From: Akebia trifoliata
Taxonomy: Eukaryota; Streptophyta; Magnoliopsida; Ranunculales; Lardizabalaceae
Length of the DNA stretch: 64,000 nucleotides
Assembly: GCA_017979445.1 (NCBI GenBank)
Contig: CM030718.1
Span: 13,494,760-13,558,759, forward strand
Direction of reading: 5' to 3'
Made by a program: the position numbers and the translations under genes. The notes beneath the pieces are model-generated. The model did no database searches, was not told the DNA's origin, and saw nothing but the letters and a program-made list of their open reading frames with translations. The number at the start of each line of letters is the position of its first letter. Within the stretch, counting starts at the first letter, position 1. Shown here in pieces: positions 12,030 through 24,548 of the stretch.

Positions 12030-13689
12030 GTCTTATCACTTAAAACTCAAAGTGACTCTAGATGACTTCTTATGGCATACTAGTCCATCTATCATACATA
12101 GATGCCATATGTTTTCACTACACAAGAGTAGGGTTACCTGTGATAAATAAAAAATTATTAACAAAAAAGATCAATAAGAATATTAAATAGATTAATATCA
12201 TATGTTCGCAAAATATACATACTCTCAACAGTAGATACTGATGTCGATACCAGTGTCGAGTTAAGAGCAAATGATGATTGATCCAGTGAGCATACTGTTA
12301 TAACCACAAACAGTGTATCTAAATCAACTAATTGAAATGAAGCCAGTACTAGTAAAAAAATATGCATGTTTATAATGTTGAGACAAGTCGAAACAAAAAA
12401 GATAATAAATAGAATAACCAACCCAAACTAACAGAGATGCTAACAATAAGTTCCACTGAGTACAAACATTTTATTAATCGTCTTCAATGTTAGTATACTT
12501 TATGATATCTTCTAGTAATGCCATTATTAAATTATTTTCATTCATTTTTGACTGAAATACTAAGGGGTTTCCATAAGAGTCAACATCCCGATTCAATCTC
12601 TTAGAAACTTTCAAGATAACATGCCCATCTTTCATAGGCTTACTGTCATCTTTGTGATAGAAGACGGGATAAAGGACCCATCACCTTCTCTTATATTTAT
12701 ATGTAACCCCCTTAAAATAACATATATCGAGTTCATTTTTTGATCAACTATGTTTGTTTACGTCTTTTATAGACTCGGTCACAATAGCATACTAGTATTC
12801 TAACGTCATGATAATCCAACTCTAGGATTTGTTTGAAGATGTCATAGTAAGTGACTTAAAAATTCACAATGTTGATATCCCTAACACTTGCCCGGGAACT
12901 AATTATAACAAAGGTATTAAAAATAGACATATTTCAATCAATCTATGTCGATTTCAATGACCACCAACACAAAATTAGAGCTACAATATCTATTTACCAA
13001 TATTTCGATCGAAATCAATATTTATGTTGACTGAAATTTCAATGAATAGTAGATTTCAACAAAAATAAGAAAAATGTCAATATTTCAAGGAAATCTTTCA
13101 AAATATTTTGCTTGGATTGAGAAAATAGAAGGACAAATTCATTCTAGGATCTTAGATCTATATTTCTAATAAAAAAAACACAGAGATTCTTGAAAACATT
13201 TTTTTGTGTGCAAATAATCTATTTTTTTATTGGAGGAAGGGAGAGAGACAAATCTTCAAAGAAATCATTGTCATTCTGGTTGTTGAAGATTGGGGTTGTT
13301 TCGTTGAAACCAAAAAACAATGAAGAAGATATCTATGCTGATAGAAAGTTGGAAATAATAACTTCCCAGCTCCGAATGGGTAGATTTTTTTTTTTAATAG
13401 AACTACTTTGCAGTCTATTTCATCCCAGTAAAAATCTCTCCAATTTAAGTTGATTTGCTTGGGTTTTGACAACAATTTATACCCATGCGTCAAGAATCTA
13501 GATTGCTGAAATTTTCATGCATTTATGTTCATACTTTGTATTTGCATTCAAAACACATATGCTTCTCATGCTTGTCTAGTTTAAAATAAACTTGTCTAAA
13601 CAAACTTGTCCAAAGGTTCCCCAAGCCAATGGGATCATCTTAATACTTGTTTGACAATCAACTTGGTTCTCATATCGAACCTACATGTT
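12030..13689. other. Intergenic DNA, nothing identified
   Basis: AT-rich. Small ORFs (12158-12421 minus, 13190-13453 plus) have no recognisable motif and overlap in opposite strands as chance ORFs do. Around 12930-13080 'caatatttcaat/tttcgatcgaaat' motifs recur. No element ends were found. Confidence 0.35.
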
Positions 13690-13955
13690 GTCCAAATTCT
13701 ACTCTACATACTATTTCAAGTCTTAAAATTCTTTTAAAATAGCCAAGTTCCCAGGTAACCATCATTAATTGATGGGGAGAAGTGGGTGCCTAATCCCTTC
13801 CCCACTCTTTAGTGAATCCCCTTACTCAAACCTCTTTGGTTTGAACTTTAGGAGTCACTTTCTTTAAGAAAAATATTTTCAAAAGAAAATTTTGTTTTAG
13901 ATCGCCATTCACACCCCAAAAAAACTCATGAATAGTCGCAATTCCTAAACCCTAG
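13690..13955 (+). repeat. Diverged LTR 3' end of the TGTAGACACC gypsy superfamily
   Basis: 'gggtgcctaatcccttcccc', 'aggagtcactttctt', 'gccattcacacccc' and 'catgaatagtcgcaattcc' follow the same order and spacing as the end of the solo LTR at 1656-3952 read on its minus strand ('gtgtctaacaccttccc', 'gaccattcacaccc', 'catgaatggtggcgactcc'). It is strongly decayed and neither terminus is clear. Confidence 0.45.
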
Positions 13956-16900
13956 TAGCTTGAATTTTCTTAAATGAAGATCATACATTTACAATGTGTA
14001 TAATTGAAATGAGAATCTCTGACTTCCATTATATCCAAACAATCCAGTCATGCTAATGTTAATAATTATGATGCATTCTTTTGTATACATTCATGGTTCT
14101 CCATGCATATATATCATCCATTGTTATCAATTTTTTAAGTTTTATATGAAACCATTAAATCCTAATGTTTTCAATTTCTTAATCACATTTTAGATGCCAT
14201 TTTTTTCAACAGAAATAATGGCTCTCCATATGTAATTAGTGAACTTGAACCGAGATGTTTGAAATTTTGAGTTGAGTGTTTCGAAGTTCAAATTGGTTTC
14301 GATTGGCCCAACCCATGATTTCACCAAAAATTCAATCTTTTAAGGGTTGATACCCTAAACTAAGTTTAAAACCTTCCTTCACCCACTAACCTACTTGCTT
14401 ATTAAAAAAACAATGTTCCAACCTGACCTAAGTGAGGCTTCTCAAGAAATTTCATTACAATTATCACACTTTATTTACTAATTAACATCTAAACCTTTTA
14501 GCATGTGAGGGCCTCATTACAAATCAATCATGAAGAAGTACACTAAATAAAATATTTTCTAAAATGGTCCTTTGATAGCAAACACAATAGTTGCCCATAT
14601 ATATTTCAAATCATTGTTGTGACTCACATGATGTAAAAGAAGATTATTAAGAATATTCATATTATATAAATCAACAATGTTAATCCCATGTTAATTCTTA
14701 TTCATGGATCAATGCGAAGATAAAAGAGAACACTTTGACAAATAAATGTAAATCCATGAACCATTAAAACCTAGAAGAAAACATTAGATATAGCAAAAAT
14801 AAAACCCAACGTTGATACTAACCTTCAATGCAGCAACAATATTTTTCCCAAACCACCCATGCCAAATGACAATAATTTTCCAAAACACATTCTTCACTAA
14901 ACCTCTCCAATCCCTGTCAATATAAAACTCTAGTGATGACGCAATAAAAGAAACTAGATATCACACTAGAATTATTAAAGGACAAGTTCCAAGCAAGTGA
15001 AAATGGGGTTAGGCTAGAATTATCCAAATTGGGTTGGGCTAAACTACCACCGATTTCAAACTTTTTATTTACCTCTTAAGCATGCTAAAACAACAACCAA
15101 TTATAGAGCCATTGAGCTCTTGAGTCTCTACCAAGAAATTCATCTACATGAGACCAAAAATCCCACATGAAGTTCTACCATTCCTAGAATGATACACTGA
15201 GAACTAAAAGATGGACTTTATGATCGAGATATCACCACATAAGTTTTTGCAAGGGTTTTCAATTTGTTGACTCATTTACATGTCATCAAAAACATTCTTT
15301 TATTAGTAGGGATAGGCATGGATATAAAAGTTGATACCATAAAATTCAGAAGTACCTTTACTTTTTCATCATTATTTTGGTAGATGGTTGCTAAGAGTAA
15401 AATCAATTGAAAATAAGGCATGTTTCTCCCTAGTGTTTTTAATATTTAAATATAGTGCAAATATTATTATTGAAATCCTCTTTGCCATGAAAACATATTC
15501 CATAGGTTGAGAGTTTTGAATTTCAAAATCCGCATAAAAACAAAAAGAATATCTAAGTTGACAACAAAAATTAAAATGTTAAGTGTTTTTCTTCTTATTG
15601 TCCAAGCTTTTTTACTTTTTTCAAATTTGTCGATTGTTTTTTTTTTTTTTTTTTTTTTTCTAGTGGTTTTTCTTCTCAACATAGACTGCAAATACTATAA
15701 TTGAAATTCATTTGGAGATAGTTTTGAGTTTCAAGACCTTATAAAAACACTAACAAGATGAGAAATAGATATTAAAATTTAAGAAATACCAATGGTCTTC
15801 CTAAAAATTGTGATTTTTTTTGTTTAGTTCCCTGTTAATCTTTTCATTGTCTACATCTCTCCACCGCCCATGTCATCAATAACGAGAAACCTGCTACAAT
15901 TGCAAGAAATCAAATCTCGTCCAAGTCATCTCGATATCATCCAAGAATGCACGAGACATTGACTGTGAATCGTCTCACACAAGATCTCATTTGACAAGCT
16001 GTGACACAATCTTCTAATACACCTTAATATATATATATATATATATAATTATTTACATAAAACCATATATTAATGAATAATTGCAAATTGAGTTACAGGG
16101 TCTATCTCCTAAAGAAAAGGAAACTCAAACAAGTCAATTCAATATCGATAGGGGTGAGACGAGACAAATTACCGAGTTCTAAGACCATGCTACATTGACA
16201 ACCTTTAAAGAGATCTCCATCAAAAATGGAGAAAAACATAAAAACCATTTCAAAAACAGTCTGACATCTCCAACCTTCAAGATTTGTAAGAGAATCTCCA
16301 TCAAAGAATCCAGTAATAAAATATGAAAACCCACTTGAGATATAAAAAAAGAGAGTTGATAACAAAAGATAAAATGGATTATGAAAACACAATACATAGT
16401 ATAAAGCTGTAAATGCAATAACAAACAGAATCCAAAAAAAATGCCTAGAACATATGCTCTATGTCTATTTAAATAACAGCAAAACCAAGTACAACTCTAG
16501 AATAATCTCAATTTGTGATATTATGTTATTAATTAAAAGACAAGACCAGAATCCCATGTGTATATCTCTCAGATTTGTTATATATCTTAGTCCCTAACAC
16601 TATTATTGAAATAAACCTATCAACCCTTCACAATAATGACATCTTCATGGGAAGACAACAGCTCAAATGGGGACTTAAGATAAAATTTATTGTTTCCCTG
16701 TGGAGGTGGGCTCTTATCACATCTGGGTTTTTATTTGGGTTTAATTATCTCAAAGAAAAAGGGTAAGATCGAAGCTTCAAAAATTGACTAAATCAAAATC
16801 AATAAAAATATAGAGAAAAAAAAATCACACCAAAAGAAGAAAACAGAGAAAAAAGAAGCCTTAAAATCAAGGATTAAAATAAAAGAGAGCAAAATCAGAA

Positions 16901-17029
16901 AATCTAAATCCATCTTTCGTTCTCTGCAAATTTGATATCTTCACGAACCAATCATCGATTCAATTGAAAAACTTGAACAAAAGAAAGCAGAAAAACAAAA
17001 ACAAAATCAAATAATATTGAATAGCGGGG
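13956..17029. other. Intergenic DNA, no gene recognised
   Basis: AT-rich with low-complexity tracts: a run of about 24 T at 15637-15660 and a TA repeat at 16027-16047. ORFs at 15467-15704 are shadows of the T-run. The minus-strand ORFs at 16102-16424 overlap each other in two frames and show no domain; they could be downstream exons of the candidate transcript starting near 17300, but nothing in their sequence proves it. Confidence 0.35.
16027..16047. repeat. (TA)n microsatellite
   Basis: Uninterrupted alternation of A and T over about 21 bp. Confidence 0.8.
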
Positions 17030-17350
17030 CGATACCTGCGATCTCCAATTTCTGATATCCAATAAGGTTTCTTGTTCGATTTCCGAATATTTGAACATCT
17101 TTAGATTCTCAGATGTTCTTAAACTTTCCCTATTTACGTGCACAAAGTCGAATTAGCTTTTCAAAGCATTTCTTTAGAAGATCATCAGTTCCTTCAACAG
17201 AGAAGAACAGATAGATCTGGAGACGGCAATTGTAGGATCAAGGAAGGACGAGGGTTGCAAGCTTAAGCGAGATAGATAGAAGAATACTACAGCGAAGCGC
17301 AGGCGGTGATGCCTTCGCTTAACTTCTCTGTGTATATATAAAACGAAGAA
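17030..17350 (-). promoter_or_regulatory. Possible minus-strand promoter and first exon
   Basis: On the minus strand a TATA-like 'tttatatataca' (around 17332-17342) is followed about 30 bp later by pyrimidine-rich sequence typical of a plant 5' leader. A short ORF (17143-16952) then reads MHVNRESLRTSENLKMFKYS, and 'gagatcgcag|gtatcgccc' near 17040-17030 could be a splice donor. GC content is higher than the surroundings. I cannot name a gene and found no convincing downstream exon. It may equally be an LTR or promoter relic. Confidence 0.3.
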
Positions 17351-17554
17351 GAGGTATTAGGGTTTAAATGAAAATGACTTTAGCACCCTCTAAGGGCGGT
17401 GCCTCAAAGGTGATGCAACATTTTTCTACTTTGCTCGGATGCCTTACATTTGTAGTCATCCGGTGGTGTCGTAGAAATCTTTGAAAAAATCAACATCTGA
17501 GTGGATGTATAAAAAAAAGAGTCAGAAACCTCATATGTTTTTCTAGTTGAGTGA

Positions 17555-17850
17555 AAAAATAACTTTCACCTCAAGATGTGCAATGTGAGGATCCAACTTA
17601 GATCACTTCAGAATTATTCATATATAAAAAAATATATATATATTGAGTCTTGTCAGATTGACCTTAACATTAAACCTTATGTTGTACATCTTGACATGAA
17701 AGTGGATAGAAATCATAGATATTTTTCACATGTATCTCGAGAAAAACATCTATGATTCTTGTTTGCTTTCATGTCAAGGTGTGTGATGTGAGGTCCAATC
17801 TTGAAGTCACTTCAACACTATTCAAAAATATTATAATGAATAGTCGTCTC
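17555..17850. repeat. Foldback repeat with strong hairpin
   Basis: Arms 17690-17727 and 17741-17778 are near-complementary (both carry 'cttgacatgaaag' and 'aatcatagat' when one is reverse-complemented) around a 13-base loop. Weaker complementarity extends to 17655 and 17801. A third copy of the arm ('caagatgtgcaatgtgagg') lies in direct orientation at about 17570-17610. The structure fits a decayed MITE; no target duplication was found. Confidence 0.55.
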
Positions 17851-18178
17851 CAGATCCTAACCTTATCTTAATATTATAATGACAGAAGGCATAGTAGAAA
17901 GTGATTGGACACTAGGTCTTGCTTGATACGTTACAAATCATTTGTAAATGCAAATAATTTTTTGAAATCAATTTTACTGGTGCTTGATAACATAATGCAA
18001 ATGATTTTTATTGTAAAAAATTTCAATGGATCACCTATTTTTTTAAGAAATTTCAGTAAATGATTTGTAGCATAAAAAGTACCGCAAATCATTCGCAAAT
18101 AACAATGAAAATTTTTATTGCAAAGATCAACTAATCACAAAAAAATATTCGAAGAGATTTCTTGTGGAGGATAAAATC

Positions 18179-18662
18179 TGTGAGCCCTAGGAAGATGACA
18201 CGTGGCTTCACACAATACGAACGGGTTGGATAGCATACCTTACCAACCCTAAATAGGGTCTAAAGTTCATAATAGAAAGTGCAAAGCCCTAAGATCGAGG
18301 TCTTTCTCAAATATTGTACTATTATGAAAGATCCCTAATTCCTAGGAAATTAGGCGTAAAATTAAAAATACAATTATTAGAATGACTAAAAGATCGAAAA
18401 AGAAGGGGAAATCTAAAACAGGATTAGGTCGCCAAATTTGGTTAAATACAAATTAGGAAACGTCCAAAAGGGGGAGATCTCACTCTTACATCTATAAAAG
18501 GTATGCAATTCTTTGGTGAATACCCTCTTGAAGATTTTTCTATTTTCTAACTTGGGAGTCGGAGGCTCTGTGGTATAGGGACCCACATGGGGGCAATCAG
18601 ATGTGGATTGTACATTGTCAAAATCACTAATCTCGTAGTATATCACAAAAACTACCACTACA
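18179..18662 (+). repeat. 5' LTR of Gypsy-B
   Basis: Starts TGTGAGCCCT and ends CCACTACA. CTATAAAAGG near 18490 is a good TATA box. The boundaries rest on TG/CA and the adjacent PBS-like site because the second LTR is absent. Confidence 0.55.
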
Positions 18663-18663
18663 A

Positions 18664-18686
18664 TTGGTGTCATCCGTGAGAAACGA
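18664..18686 (+). other. Primer binding site of Gypsy-B
   Basis: TTGGTGTCATCCGTGAGAAA is a mutated form of the TTGGCGCCGTCTGTGGGAA sequence that follows the 5' LTR in many plant gypsy elements. Confidence 0.6.
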
Positions 18687-18699
18687 ATCATTACACAAC

Positions 18700-19080
18700 A
18701 GAAACATAGTGAACACGAGGAACAACAATTAGAAAGAGGTTATTGGGACTCAAGGAGCGCAGGAAAATCAGGAATCATTACATGTCGTAGAACTCCTCAT
18801 CAACCAAATGAGGACAGAAAATACAACAGGACTTGATAAACGTATTAAAGAAATTAGAGGACTTAGGAGGGATAACGAAGAGTTGAGGCAATAGTTGGTG
18901 GAGGGATCGGAAGTAAGAGGAGGTACAAAAATCGCTGATGACAATGATGAAGGGAATTCAAACCTCAAAAAATGAAAATAAGTGTTATGAGGAAAAAACC
19001 CATTGACTCTAGGAGATGTAGAGGATGCGGCGACTCATCAGAATCACCATGAATCTCGAGAAATCTTTCTGACAAGGCAC
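18700..19080 (+). pseudogene. Gypsy-B gag relic
   Basis: One frame reads through 'EHEEQQLERG', then shifts to 'ENQESLHVVELLINQMRTEN' and 'RIKEIRGLRRDNEELRQ' before a stop. Position after the PBS and the charged, coiled-coil-like composition fit a gag N-terminus. No catalytic motif is available to test this, so the call leans on context. Confidence 0.4.
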
Positions 19081-19582
19081 GTTAGATCGGAGGATTTAAG
19101 AATTTAAGAGTAAATAAATTTGAAAAAGAGTTTGAATTGTCAGAAGATGTGTCAAGGAAAACAATTGGAAAATTAATAGAAAAATAGAAATGAATGGGAA
19201 AGCACCATAAGAAAAAGAATTGTAAGGAAATGGAACTTCGAATATATGATAATAACATTAAATAGATCTCGAAAAGTTAATCGAAATGATATATCCGCAA
19301 GTCGAAATCTGAAAAGAATCGAGCCTAGTCAAAGGTTTCGAACTCAGATTTTCTAAGAAAAGTTGAGTCAATTCAGTTTGACCGAAGTTAGGAATTGTAA
19401 ATGGAATTGTATTTCATTTAGGGTGGACCCTACAACCCACTTAGATAGCTAATTAGATAGCTAATTAGCATATAACTGTAATTAAACAACTAATTAATTT
19501 AGTCATGCTGGTCAATTAACATTGACTAGAGTCAAGATGACTCATTGGTATCATATGATTCCTAACCATGAGGTGTCTCAAT

Positions 19583-19882
19583 CAGGGGTGAAGCTAGTAA
19601 GGAGCTGGTGGGGGCAACTGCCCCCACAGAATTTTGAGACACCCCTATATTTTCAACTAATTACATGCCCCATTTGTTCCCACTCCTTCACCTCTTCAAT
19701 TTTGTTGTTGATGACATTGCCTTTTGACCGGGAGTTATCAAATATTAATTGGAAATTACTTAAATATCATTTTCTTTGACTTCTAACTTAAACATCTTAA
19801 TTTCTCCCTAAAACCATTAATCTTCACTATACAATTAACCATAGTTTACCCCCACTATAGGAAAATCCTAGCTCCGCCCCTG
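19583..19882. mobile_element. hAT-type MITE with 8-bp target duplication
   Basis: The 300-bp element begins CAGGGGTGAAGCTAG and ends CTAGCTCCGCCCCTG, which are imperfect terminal inverted repeats. It is flanked by an exact 8-bp duplication GTCTCAAT (19575-19582 and 19883-19890), the length made by hAT transposases. The inner sequence 'gggggcaactgcccccac' is typical of this MITE type. The ORF at 19522-19779 crosses its boundary and is not a gene. Confidence 0.88.
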
Positions 19883-19890
19883 GTCTCAAT

Positions 19891-22015
19891 CATGGTCATT
19901 GTGGGTTACATGTTGACCCCCACCACAGAGCATGCCATGTGTTCAACACCAATCCAAACCATGGCTTACTATACCATGGTTAGTTAATCAGGATTAAGTA
20001 TTAACCCATCTTTATAAAACCTCCCAAAGAGGCAATTTTTGCCTCTTTGCTTAGTTGTAACTCCTAGATGCTCCTCAACCCTTGTACCCTCACAAGAAAT
20101 TTCTGTAAATGACGTTTCTCGAAGGCTACACCTAGTCCAACTCAAGTAGTTCAAACTTTGAACCCTAGAATCCTTGCCATTTGCTTCACAGCTGATATGT
20201 TAGTACAAATACTAAGGTCTTCTACATAATTGGGATAGTTGGAAGTTCGAGTATAAGGAGAAGAGAAAGTTAAAAACTTACTAAAGTAGAATTCTTTCCC
20301 TTTTAGTTTAATCAAGAGTATACAATTTTATTGAAGTTATATTCTATAATTGAAATATGATCTGCTAATACTCTCATTATTAAAAGGGTTGACTCATATT
20401 AATCATGTTCACGAATTCGTGTTTGTGTTTGGTGATCATAGTTCATTGTTTCTCAATAAGTTTACGTACAGTGGGAACCAAGGTGGGATGCATGGAGGCA
20501 CTGCAACCCACCACAAGCTATTTCTATGATCCCATCATAGAAATCAGTCCACTACCATGTAGGTGGCATGTGGGGGGTAAAAACGACATTTTTATCAATT
20601 GTTCTATGGGGCCTTTAAGGACCTCAGATCATGAGAGTTCATTTTTAAAATCAAATTTTGCAATTCAATGTGATCTAAATGTAAATTTTCCAAATGTTTT
20701 TTGTGATATTAATATTGATAATGGTTGATCATTTTTACGTATAAATGCAAAACAATACCTTGACATATTCATGTTTTTTTTTTTCTTAAAAACACTCATT
20801 GTTTTCTCTATACTAATGTGAGTATGAGTCTAGCTTAATTTGATAATGTGAAAAAGAAAGTGAGTTCAATATAAGGAAATTTGAGGAATACATCATACTT
20901 AAAAAAATAACTTTGAACTCAAACTTGAAAACATAAGTTAATTACAAATTAGAGAATTTAGGAAAGGTCAAGAGTCAGTTAGATAAAGGTTCTAGGTGTC
21001 TAAGTCATTTGAAGATAGTGTAAAATCATATCAACTAATAGAATCGCAAAGTATGTAAGAAAACTTACGAAAGAGGATTCCTACTCTGAAAGAAATAACA
21101 AATGGGCTAGTTAGGATCGTTAATACCTGGAATCATTGACTTTAGGTGAGAGAGTGCTCGGTATTCGTTTACGTTTGAGTAAGGAGTACCCGGTGTTATT
21201 TAATTTTGAGTCAGGGAGTGCCTGTGCTTTTATTTTTGGTTCAAGAGTACCCGAGATGTGTTTATTTAATTTTTTATTATAATGAGAAAGGAAAGTGGGT
21301 GTAGAAGGTAGTGTACCTTAGATTTCACATACTAGCATAGTACACAAGACGAAGAAGACTAGTCCCCGTGATCGTGAGAAACCTATAATAGTCGATCGAC
21401 TGACTTCCGTAAAGAAGGTCCCCATGTTCATGGTAAACAGTCAACCTAAGCTAGGTAAAGGGTAGATCACTTGTTGTCAGGCCAACAATAGAATCAGATA
21501 GTTACGTTGCAACACCATATTTGTCGACATTATAACATCATTGTTGTGGATGTGTTTTATTTTCTATTGATGAGATATGGAATTTATTTATGTTCTAAGA
21601 ATACCGGAAGCTAAAAACTTTGATATTCGAATCGGGTAAATTGATTACTAACTAGAATATGTACTCACAGAAGCTAAGAAGTAATAAGTGATATGAGTTT
21701 AATGGAATTAGTAGTGTATTTTTAGTATTTTGAATATTTAGTATTAGAAAGCCAAGATAAAATGTTTTGATGAAATGTATAACCAATTATGGTAAATTGT
21801 GTAAGAACAATATAATTACTCAGATTAATCGATAAACAACATTATAGTGTAATGAAGTTTTCCTACGTACTTATGAACCTATATTCATAATGATCTCGTA
21901 TGATATGATTTTTAGGATGATTACTTGTTCATCCTACAATCATTATTGTGTTCCTATTTTACTGGATGACATACATGTTACTCACTCATTCTACAATTAG
22001 TTGCAGGTTTTAAGG
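19891..22015. other. Intergenic DNA, no gene recognised
   Basis: 'ctttataaaacctccc' near 20010 looks like a TATA box with downstream leader, possibly from an old LTR, but no partner was found. The ORF 20405-20728 (107 codons, hydrophobic start) has no recognisable motif. A short tandem array is listed separately. Confidence 0.35.
21148..21270. repeat. Short tandem array, ~31-bp unit, about 4 copies
   Basis: Degenerate units 'gagagtgctcggtattcg', 'aggagtacccggtgtt', 'cagggagtgcctgtgc' and 'caagagtacccgagatg' follow one another, each ended by a T-rich tract. Confidence 0.6.
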
Positions 22016-22910
22016 TGTAGACATCTCATTTTTGTATATGCTTAATTCGACAATTCGTCCCTTGGTTGTGGTGAATTCTTTATGATGAGCACACAGAACT
22101 CGAAGACTTGAGAGTACTGTTCTCAATCTTTCCATTTCCAGTCCTTCTATCTCCCTTACTCATTACGACTCGACATAGAAAATTACGCACGCTTAGAATC
22201 GTTACACCTCACACCCGACTTAGAAAGTATGTACGCTTAAATTCATTACACATTTCGATCACTTAAAGACATTACGACGCTAGGAAAATGTGACCTCGAA
22301 ATTTAGAAATAATCACACTGGGACTGAAAGAAACCTCACTTCAAAATTTATAAAAACTTGCAAAAATTAACAAAATGATGAAAATACTCCTCATGAATCT
22401 CGGACCTCTGAAAAATCTTGAAGTACTTTCATTGCATTCAGAATATGATTCTAAATATATTAGGACTAAAATCGACAAAAATAGATAAATTTACGAGAAA
22501 TCATAAAAATAACTGACATGCCCCTCAATGTTCGATTTTTTACTTAAAGAACTTGATTCTTAGGAAAATATGATAAAAAAAATTGGAAAATTATTGACTA
22601 ATCAAAATCAAATTAAAATTAAATCAATATTCAAATTAAAATTTAATTAACCAATCTAATTGAAATTAAAATTCAATCGAACAATCGAATTGAAATTAAT
22701 TTTTAACCCACCAATCAAATTCAAATTAAAATTCAATCGATCAATCAAAGGTAAATTAAAATTTAATCGATCCATCAAAGTGAATAATAAAATTAAAATA
22801 TTAAACTAACCAATCAAACCAAAATTTCAACTCATGAACCAATTAATGAATTTAACCAACATTCAGCTATGGGAACGACGTAAGTAACGAAGCATGGGAT
22901 TATACTCCCT
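22016..22910 (+). repeat. Diverged LTR 5' portion of family A
   Basis: Starts like the other TGTAGACA LTRs. Positions 22600-22800 hold a short repeat (caattgaaattaaaattcaatcga-like) at the place where the better-preserved LTRs carry the 'aaagtcaatcaa' repeats. The 3' end is not recognisable. Confidence 0.6.
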
Positions 22911-23059
22911 TTTTTTTCATTAAACTCAAATAGAAAGAAAAGATTCTCTCTTTGGTTCGGTCAAAGAAGAAATAAGAAAATTATAAAAAAGAATTAATAA
23001 AAAAGAAAAAAGAATAGAAAAAGAAAAAGTAGAAAAAAAAAATAATGATTCTCTCTCAT

Positions 23060-23450
23060 TCTCATGTCCAAGAAAAAGCAATTGAAAAAAGTCTTCTCAC
23101 ACCTCTACAACCTAGGCCTTTACCTAATTCCCTTCTACAAAACCATAGGGCCAACCAATACCATCAAATGCAGGGTCACCACATTGACAAGTGTGTGGCT
23201 TTGCACTATGTTATTCAAAATCTAATTGACTAGAAGAAAATCTCAATATCTATTTCGACCACGCATAATTTTACCACCAATCATTTGCCTACATGTCAAA
23301 ACTAGCCTCCACCCATTTTTAACCTAATTTCCTTAGTTGAACTCGAGCCGATAGACCCAATTTTCTTCATTTACCCGATTGATCATAATGGTCTCTTTTC
23401 ATTCCATTAGAATGAGTCCATCTACCATATGATAATAACAATGTTAGAAG
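23060..23450 (+). pseudogene. Family A gag C-terminal relic
   Basis: 'LLTPLQPRPLPNSL' and 'HHIDKCVALHYVIQNLID' align with 'GLIAPLQPRPLPNPL' and 'HLTDRCVAFRHTVQDLID' of the gag at 29463-30905. A stop follows at 23231. The rest of gag is absent. Confidence 0.8.
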
Positions 23451-23849
23451 ACAAAGAGTTTGTTGAAACAATGAGTTATTCAACATCTGACAAACTCAAA
23501 TCAAAATACAAAGTGGTGGTAAAAGGAGATGAGTGCAAGTCGTCCATCATTTGAAGATATCCGAAGTGGCATAGACCCATAATCATTTCCATCCATTCAA
23601 AATGATCTCCCAACTTTGTAGTCAGGTGTTTATAAGTCTTTTCTAGTCTTAATTCAATATCATAGATTGTTAAATTCAATTAGTCATCTTAGTCATGTCA
23701 GTCTTTATTAGTCTATAAGCTTTAGTTGAGTTTATTAGTCTATGTTTTTCTTAATTCTAATAAATAAAGGAGTCTTCAGATTATCATGCACGTAATAATG
23801 ATTTGAGCATAAAATCTAATATGAAAAAGAGCTCATAGCTCAATAATCG

Positions 23850-24010
23850 AACTTGATAAATATTAGAATTAAAGAATACACTCAAAAAGAGCGATTTGAT
23901 ACTGTCTTGTCCCCAAAGGAACATGAGAAAACAATCAACTTACTTGAGAAATTTAATAATGTTCTCGGATGGTCCTATGGGGATATGTGAGGTGTAAGTA
24001 TTGTGTTGTC
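23850..24010 (+). pseudogene. Family A RT N-terminal relic
   Basis: 'tcttgtccccaaaggaacat' and 'GWSYGDM' match the segment at 31310-31400 and the gypsy RT motif 'WSYEDM'. Downstream, 'ttctcaaagtcaaggttatca' occurs twice (about 24055 and 24124), a small direct repeat. Confidence 0.6.
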
Positions 24011-24499
24011 TAATATCAGACTTAATTTCACCTAAATACTAAAGTCAATGATGATTCTCAAAGTCAAGGTTATCAGTTAATAATGATGTAGTTGAAGCCA
24101 TTGACAAAGATGCCAAGAATTATTCTCAAAGTCAAGGTTATCACTCATGAAAATAAACTTTTCATTGACAAAAAAATAAAAAGATTTTTCAAAGTTCTCA
24201 AAAGTTGAATGATTCAAAGTCATATATAAAGAACTCAATTTTGTGAAAGGAAAATAACTTTACCATACTCAATTTCACAGAAGAAGTGTCGAAAATATTT
24301 TTCTACCATTTTCCATTTAGATAATTAGGGATGAGAAATGTATCAAGATCATAAGAATATATAAATGATTTAAACAAATTATGGAATTAAAAGAGAAATT
24401 GATTGCCATTGGTGACAATCTTCGATAGATTGGAAATAAAAAAATGAGAGTGTATAGATCTACAAGGTTCACTAAGGTTCCTCAAATCTAGAGCCTATT

Positions 24500-24548
24500 T
24501 GGTACAAACACAAACACACACACACACAAACAGTCTCTCTCTCTCCCT
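24500..24548. repeat. (CA)n and (CT)n microsatellite
   Basis: 'acacacacacacacaaac' followed by 'tctctctctctccctttctc'. Confidence 0.8.

Larger units (their letters stand above)
18179..19400 (+). mobile_element. Gypsy-B: truncated Ty3/gypsy element (5' LTR, PBS, gag relic)
   Basis: An LTR is followed by a PBS-like site and a decayed gag. No pol or 3' LTR is seen downstream, where the sequence passes into non-coding DNA and then a hAT MITE. The 3' limit is uncertain. Confidence 0.6.
22016..24300 (+). mobile_element. Decayed relic of gypsy family A
   Basis: The order matches the better-preserved element at 25157-36498: LTR start TGTAGACATCTCATTTTTG (22016), LTR blocks such as 'cgctaggaaaatgtgacctcg', a gag remnant (23066-23450), and a short RT remnant (about 23880-24000). 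The long leader and most of gag and pol are missing. No 3' LTR is seen, so both truncation and internal deletion happened. Confidence 0.75.

Noticed and set aside
20405..20728. 107-codon ORF with a hydrophobic start, possible secreted protein
   Set aside because: No domain, no supporting exon or promoter, and the codon content is like the AT-rich background.
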